7,014 nt of DNA from Actinomycetota bacterium (lineage in GTDB: Bacteria > Actinomycetota > Actinomycetes > JACCUZ01): assembly GCA_030841245.1 (NCBI GenBank), contig JAVEDG010000093.1, positions 1 through 7,014 on the forward strand, written 5' to 3'. A program made the position numbers and the translations under genes. The notes beneath the pieces were generated by a model. It worked only from the letters and a program-made list of their open reading frames with translations, did no database searches and was not told the DNA's origin. Shown here piece after piece: positions 5,837 to 7,014 of the stretch (position 1 is its first letter; each line of letters opens with the position of its first letter).

Positions 5837-6862
5837 TCACGTCCAGTCACAACCGCAGCGCGGGTGCACCGACCAGCTGCGCCGGCGGACGGCACCGTCC
5901 GCGAGCCCGATCTCGATGGTGCCGTCCACCGCGGAGGGCCACGGCTCACCGTCGAGGAAGGCAAGCGCCTGCAGCACCGTGTGGGCTGCTGCAGCGGTGG
6001 CGAGGACCGTGTCCGCTCCCGGTTGCGGGCTGCCACCGCGCAGCTGCGCCGTGATCGTCGGCCACGCCGGGTCTCGGTCGCTGCGGTGCAGGTCGTGACA
6101 GCGCAGGCAGGACGACCGGCCCGGCAGCACCAGTGGCCCGACCACCGCAGTCGACTCGCGCACACCGACGTAGAGGTGCGGGGTGCCCGACCGCAACAGC
6201 CGGGCGTCCTGCTCGGGGTCAGGCGTGGCGGCCACCACGTGCAGCTGCGGCGGCCGCCCCTTGTCGGTGCGCACCGACGCGGCGACCTGTCGAGCAGCGC
6301 GGCAGGCCGCCCGGTCCCGCGGTGCCCCGAGGGCGTCGCTGCGCAGGCCCCCAGGGGCCAGGTCGATCAACCTGGTGGGCCGGTCGTCCTCGACCGACAC
6401 CGCCCCGACACCCGCCGCGGCCAGCAGGGTGACCACGGTGGCGCCGACCCGGCCGGCACCCGTCACGCCCACTCGCGCCGCCCTGCGGCGCGCCAGCATC
6501 GCGGCCCCACCGTCGGCGCCGCCGCGCACCAGGCCCGCAGCCGTCACGTCCGGTGCAAGCCGGTCGCGCTCGTCGCGGTGCAGCGCGGCCATCGGACGGG
6601 AGTCTGCGCCGCGGTCGTCGAGCGCTCCGCCGTGGCGCAGCAGGTCGAGCAGGCGCTCGGCCCGCTCGGGAGTGATGCCGAGCTCGTGAGCGGCCGCGCG
6701 CAGGCCGGCCAGGTCACGCGTGCCGTCGAGACAGCCCACCAGCCGCGCGGCGGAGGCGTCGAGACCGCCGATCACCACCGCGTGCGCCGGGTCGAGACCG
6801 ATCTGCAGGGTCGAGTCGTCGCGCCAGACCGGGCGCAGGCCCGCCTTGAGCACCGGTCGCAC
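5837..6862 (-). CDS. E1/ThiF-like protein with TOMM leader-binding-like N-terminus
   Basis: About 341 residues from GTG 6862. The N-terminal ~100 residues, beginning RPVLKAGLRPVWRDD, resemble the winged-helix precursor-binding domain of azole-forming cyclodehydratase partner proteins. A Rossmann E1-like fold follows, with VTGAGRVGATVV (133-144) and acidic residues VEDD at the end of the second strand (about 157-160). A CxxC (Cys252, Cys255, in SSCLRCHDLH) and a CxC (Cys336, Cys338, in HPRCGCDW) probably bind zinc, as in ThiF/MoeB/E1 enzymes. No YcaO gene, dehydrogenase or precursor peptide is visible nearby, so thiazole/oxazole peptide maturation is not supported. From memory the position matches Rv3196, next to the ABC1 kinase in mycobacteria. 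GTG 6862 has GGAGG 6 nt upstream; an in-frame ATG at 6928 would add 22 low-complexity residues and is less likely. Substrate unknown. Confidence 0.8.
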   Translation of the reverse strand: MRPVLKAGLRPVWRDDSTLQIGLDPAHAVVIGGLDASAARLVGCLDGTRDLAGLRAAAHELGITPERAERLLDLLRHGGALDDRGADSRPMAALHRDERDRLAPDVTAAGLVRGGADGGAAMLARRRAARVGVTGAGRVGATVVTLLAAAGVGAVSVEDDRPTRLIDLAPGGLRSDALGAPRDRAACRAARQVAASVRTDKGRPPQLHVVAATPDPEQDARLLRSGTPHLYVGVRESTAVVGPLVLPGRSSCLRCHDLHRSDRDPAWPTITAQLRGGSPQPGADTVLATAAAAHTVLQALAFLDGEPWPSAVDGTIEIGLADGAVRRRSWSVHPRCGCDWT

Positions 6863-6868
6863 GTCCCA

Positions 6869-6873
6869 CCTCC
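6869..6873 (-). promoter_or_regulatory. Shine-Dalgarno deciding the E1-like gene start
   Basis: GGAGG on the minus strand lies 6 nt before GTG 6862 within GGAGGTGGGAC. It supports the shorter 341-residue product. No clear promoter hexamers are visible in 6874-6950. Confidence 0.65.
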
Positions 6874-6950
6874 GTCGTCGGGCTTCGAGCGTGCCAGAGG
6901 TCGGGCGGTGATCACCGGGGCCGTCCACAGGCGGACACCCCGCGATGGCC

Positions 6951-7014
6951 CCGGACAGGCGTGAGCGGTGGTCCTACCGGACAGGCGTGAGGGGCGGTCC
7001 TACCGGACCGCCCC
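6951..7014. repeat. 26-bp tandem repeat, two copies plus a partial third
   Basis: Unit 1 (6951-6976) and unit 2 (6977-7002) share 24 of 26 bases, differing at unit positions 16 and 19; both begin CCGGACAGGCGTGAG and end GGTCCTA. A third copy begins at 7003 (CCGGAC) and departs after six bases. The array lies upstream of the minus-strand E1-like gene and runs to the window edge. Confidence 0.75.
6991..7014. terminator. Perfect 10-bp GC hairpin at the right edge
   Basis: GGGGCGGTCC (6991-7000) pairs with GGACCGCCCC (7005-7014) around the loop TACC. No T-run follows leftwards on the minus strand, and the plus-strand flank is outside the window. It may be the terminator of a minus-strand gene further right, or part of the repeat array. 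Confidence 0.4.

Noticed and set aside
5837..6862. TOMM/bacteriocin biosynthesis cluster
   Set aside because: Only the E1-like partner is present; no YcaO cyclodehydratase, dehydrogenase, transporter or Cys/Ser/Thr-rich precursor is visible.
5768..6964. Long plus-strand ORF (398 codons) opposite the E1-like gene
   Set aside because: The opposite strand carries an E1-like fold with cysteine pairs and a good ribosome binding site; this frame gives Arg/Gln-rich sequence without motifs.
6951..7014. CRISPR array
   Set aside because: The copies are directly adjacent without spacers, and no cas gene is present.

Overview
The window is high-GC DNA with strong G/C preference at third codon positions and Actinobacteria-specific genes (a WhiB-family regulator, UvrD2 with an HRDC tail). 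It comes from an actinomycete chromosome; I cannot name the genus. The backbone is the uvrD2 - whiB7 - ABC1-kinase neighbourhood, which from memory also occurs around Rv3196-Rv3198c in Mycobacterium tuberculosis. No mobile element, rRNA, tRNA or CRISPR array is seen.

Layout, left to right. (1) 1-2048, plus strand: UvrD2 helicase, nearly complete, with its first few codons outside the window. (2) 2049-2582: whiB7 promoter and leader. A six-A tract lies 3 bp before a TTGCAC -35 box, the layout described for WhiB7-dependent promoters. Then come an 87-codon upstream ORF with a perfect Shine-Dalgarno, an intrinsic terminator, and about 100 nt of untranslated RNA. (3) 2583-2879: whiB7, with four cysteines, the GVWGG turn and a C-terminal AT-hook. 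A small Arg/Ala-rich gene (2876-3130) overlaps it by ATGA, and a long hairpin (3164-3196) follows. (4) 3330-4238: a stand-alone LigD-type NHEJ polymerase. (5) 4283-4438: a 51-residue two-CxxC protein with a GTG start, probably leaderless. (6) Minus strand, convergent: ABC1/UbiB-family atypical kinase (4446-5759), preceded by an E1/ThiF-like protein with a leader-binding-like N-terminus (5837-6862). (7) 6951-7014: a 26-bp tandem repeat and a perfect hairpin at the window edge.

How it fits together. WhiB7 is the actinobacterial master regulator of intrinsic resistance to ribosome-targeting antibiotics. The sequence supports the known control logic: self-activation through an AT-rich upstream element, plus transcription attenuation in a leader whose outcome depends on translation of an upstream ORF. 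This leader differs from my recollection of mycobacterial ones in having a long upstream ORF that looks truly coding. The ORF and whiB7 have almost identical initiation regions, and a CACCTCC element able to pair with either lies just before the terminator. The flanking genes combine DNA repair (UvrD2, LigD-type polymerase), a kinase known in mycobacteria as a WhiB7-regulon member, and two poorly characterised conserved genes.
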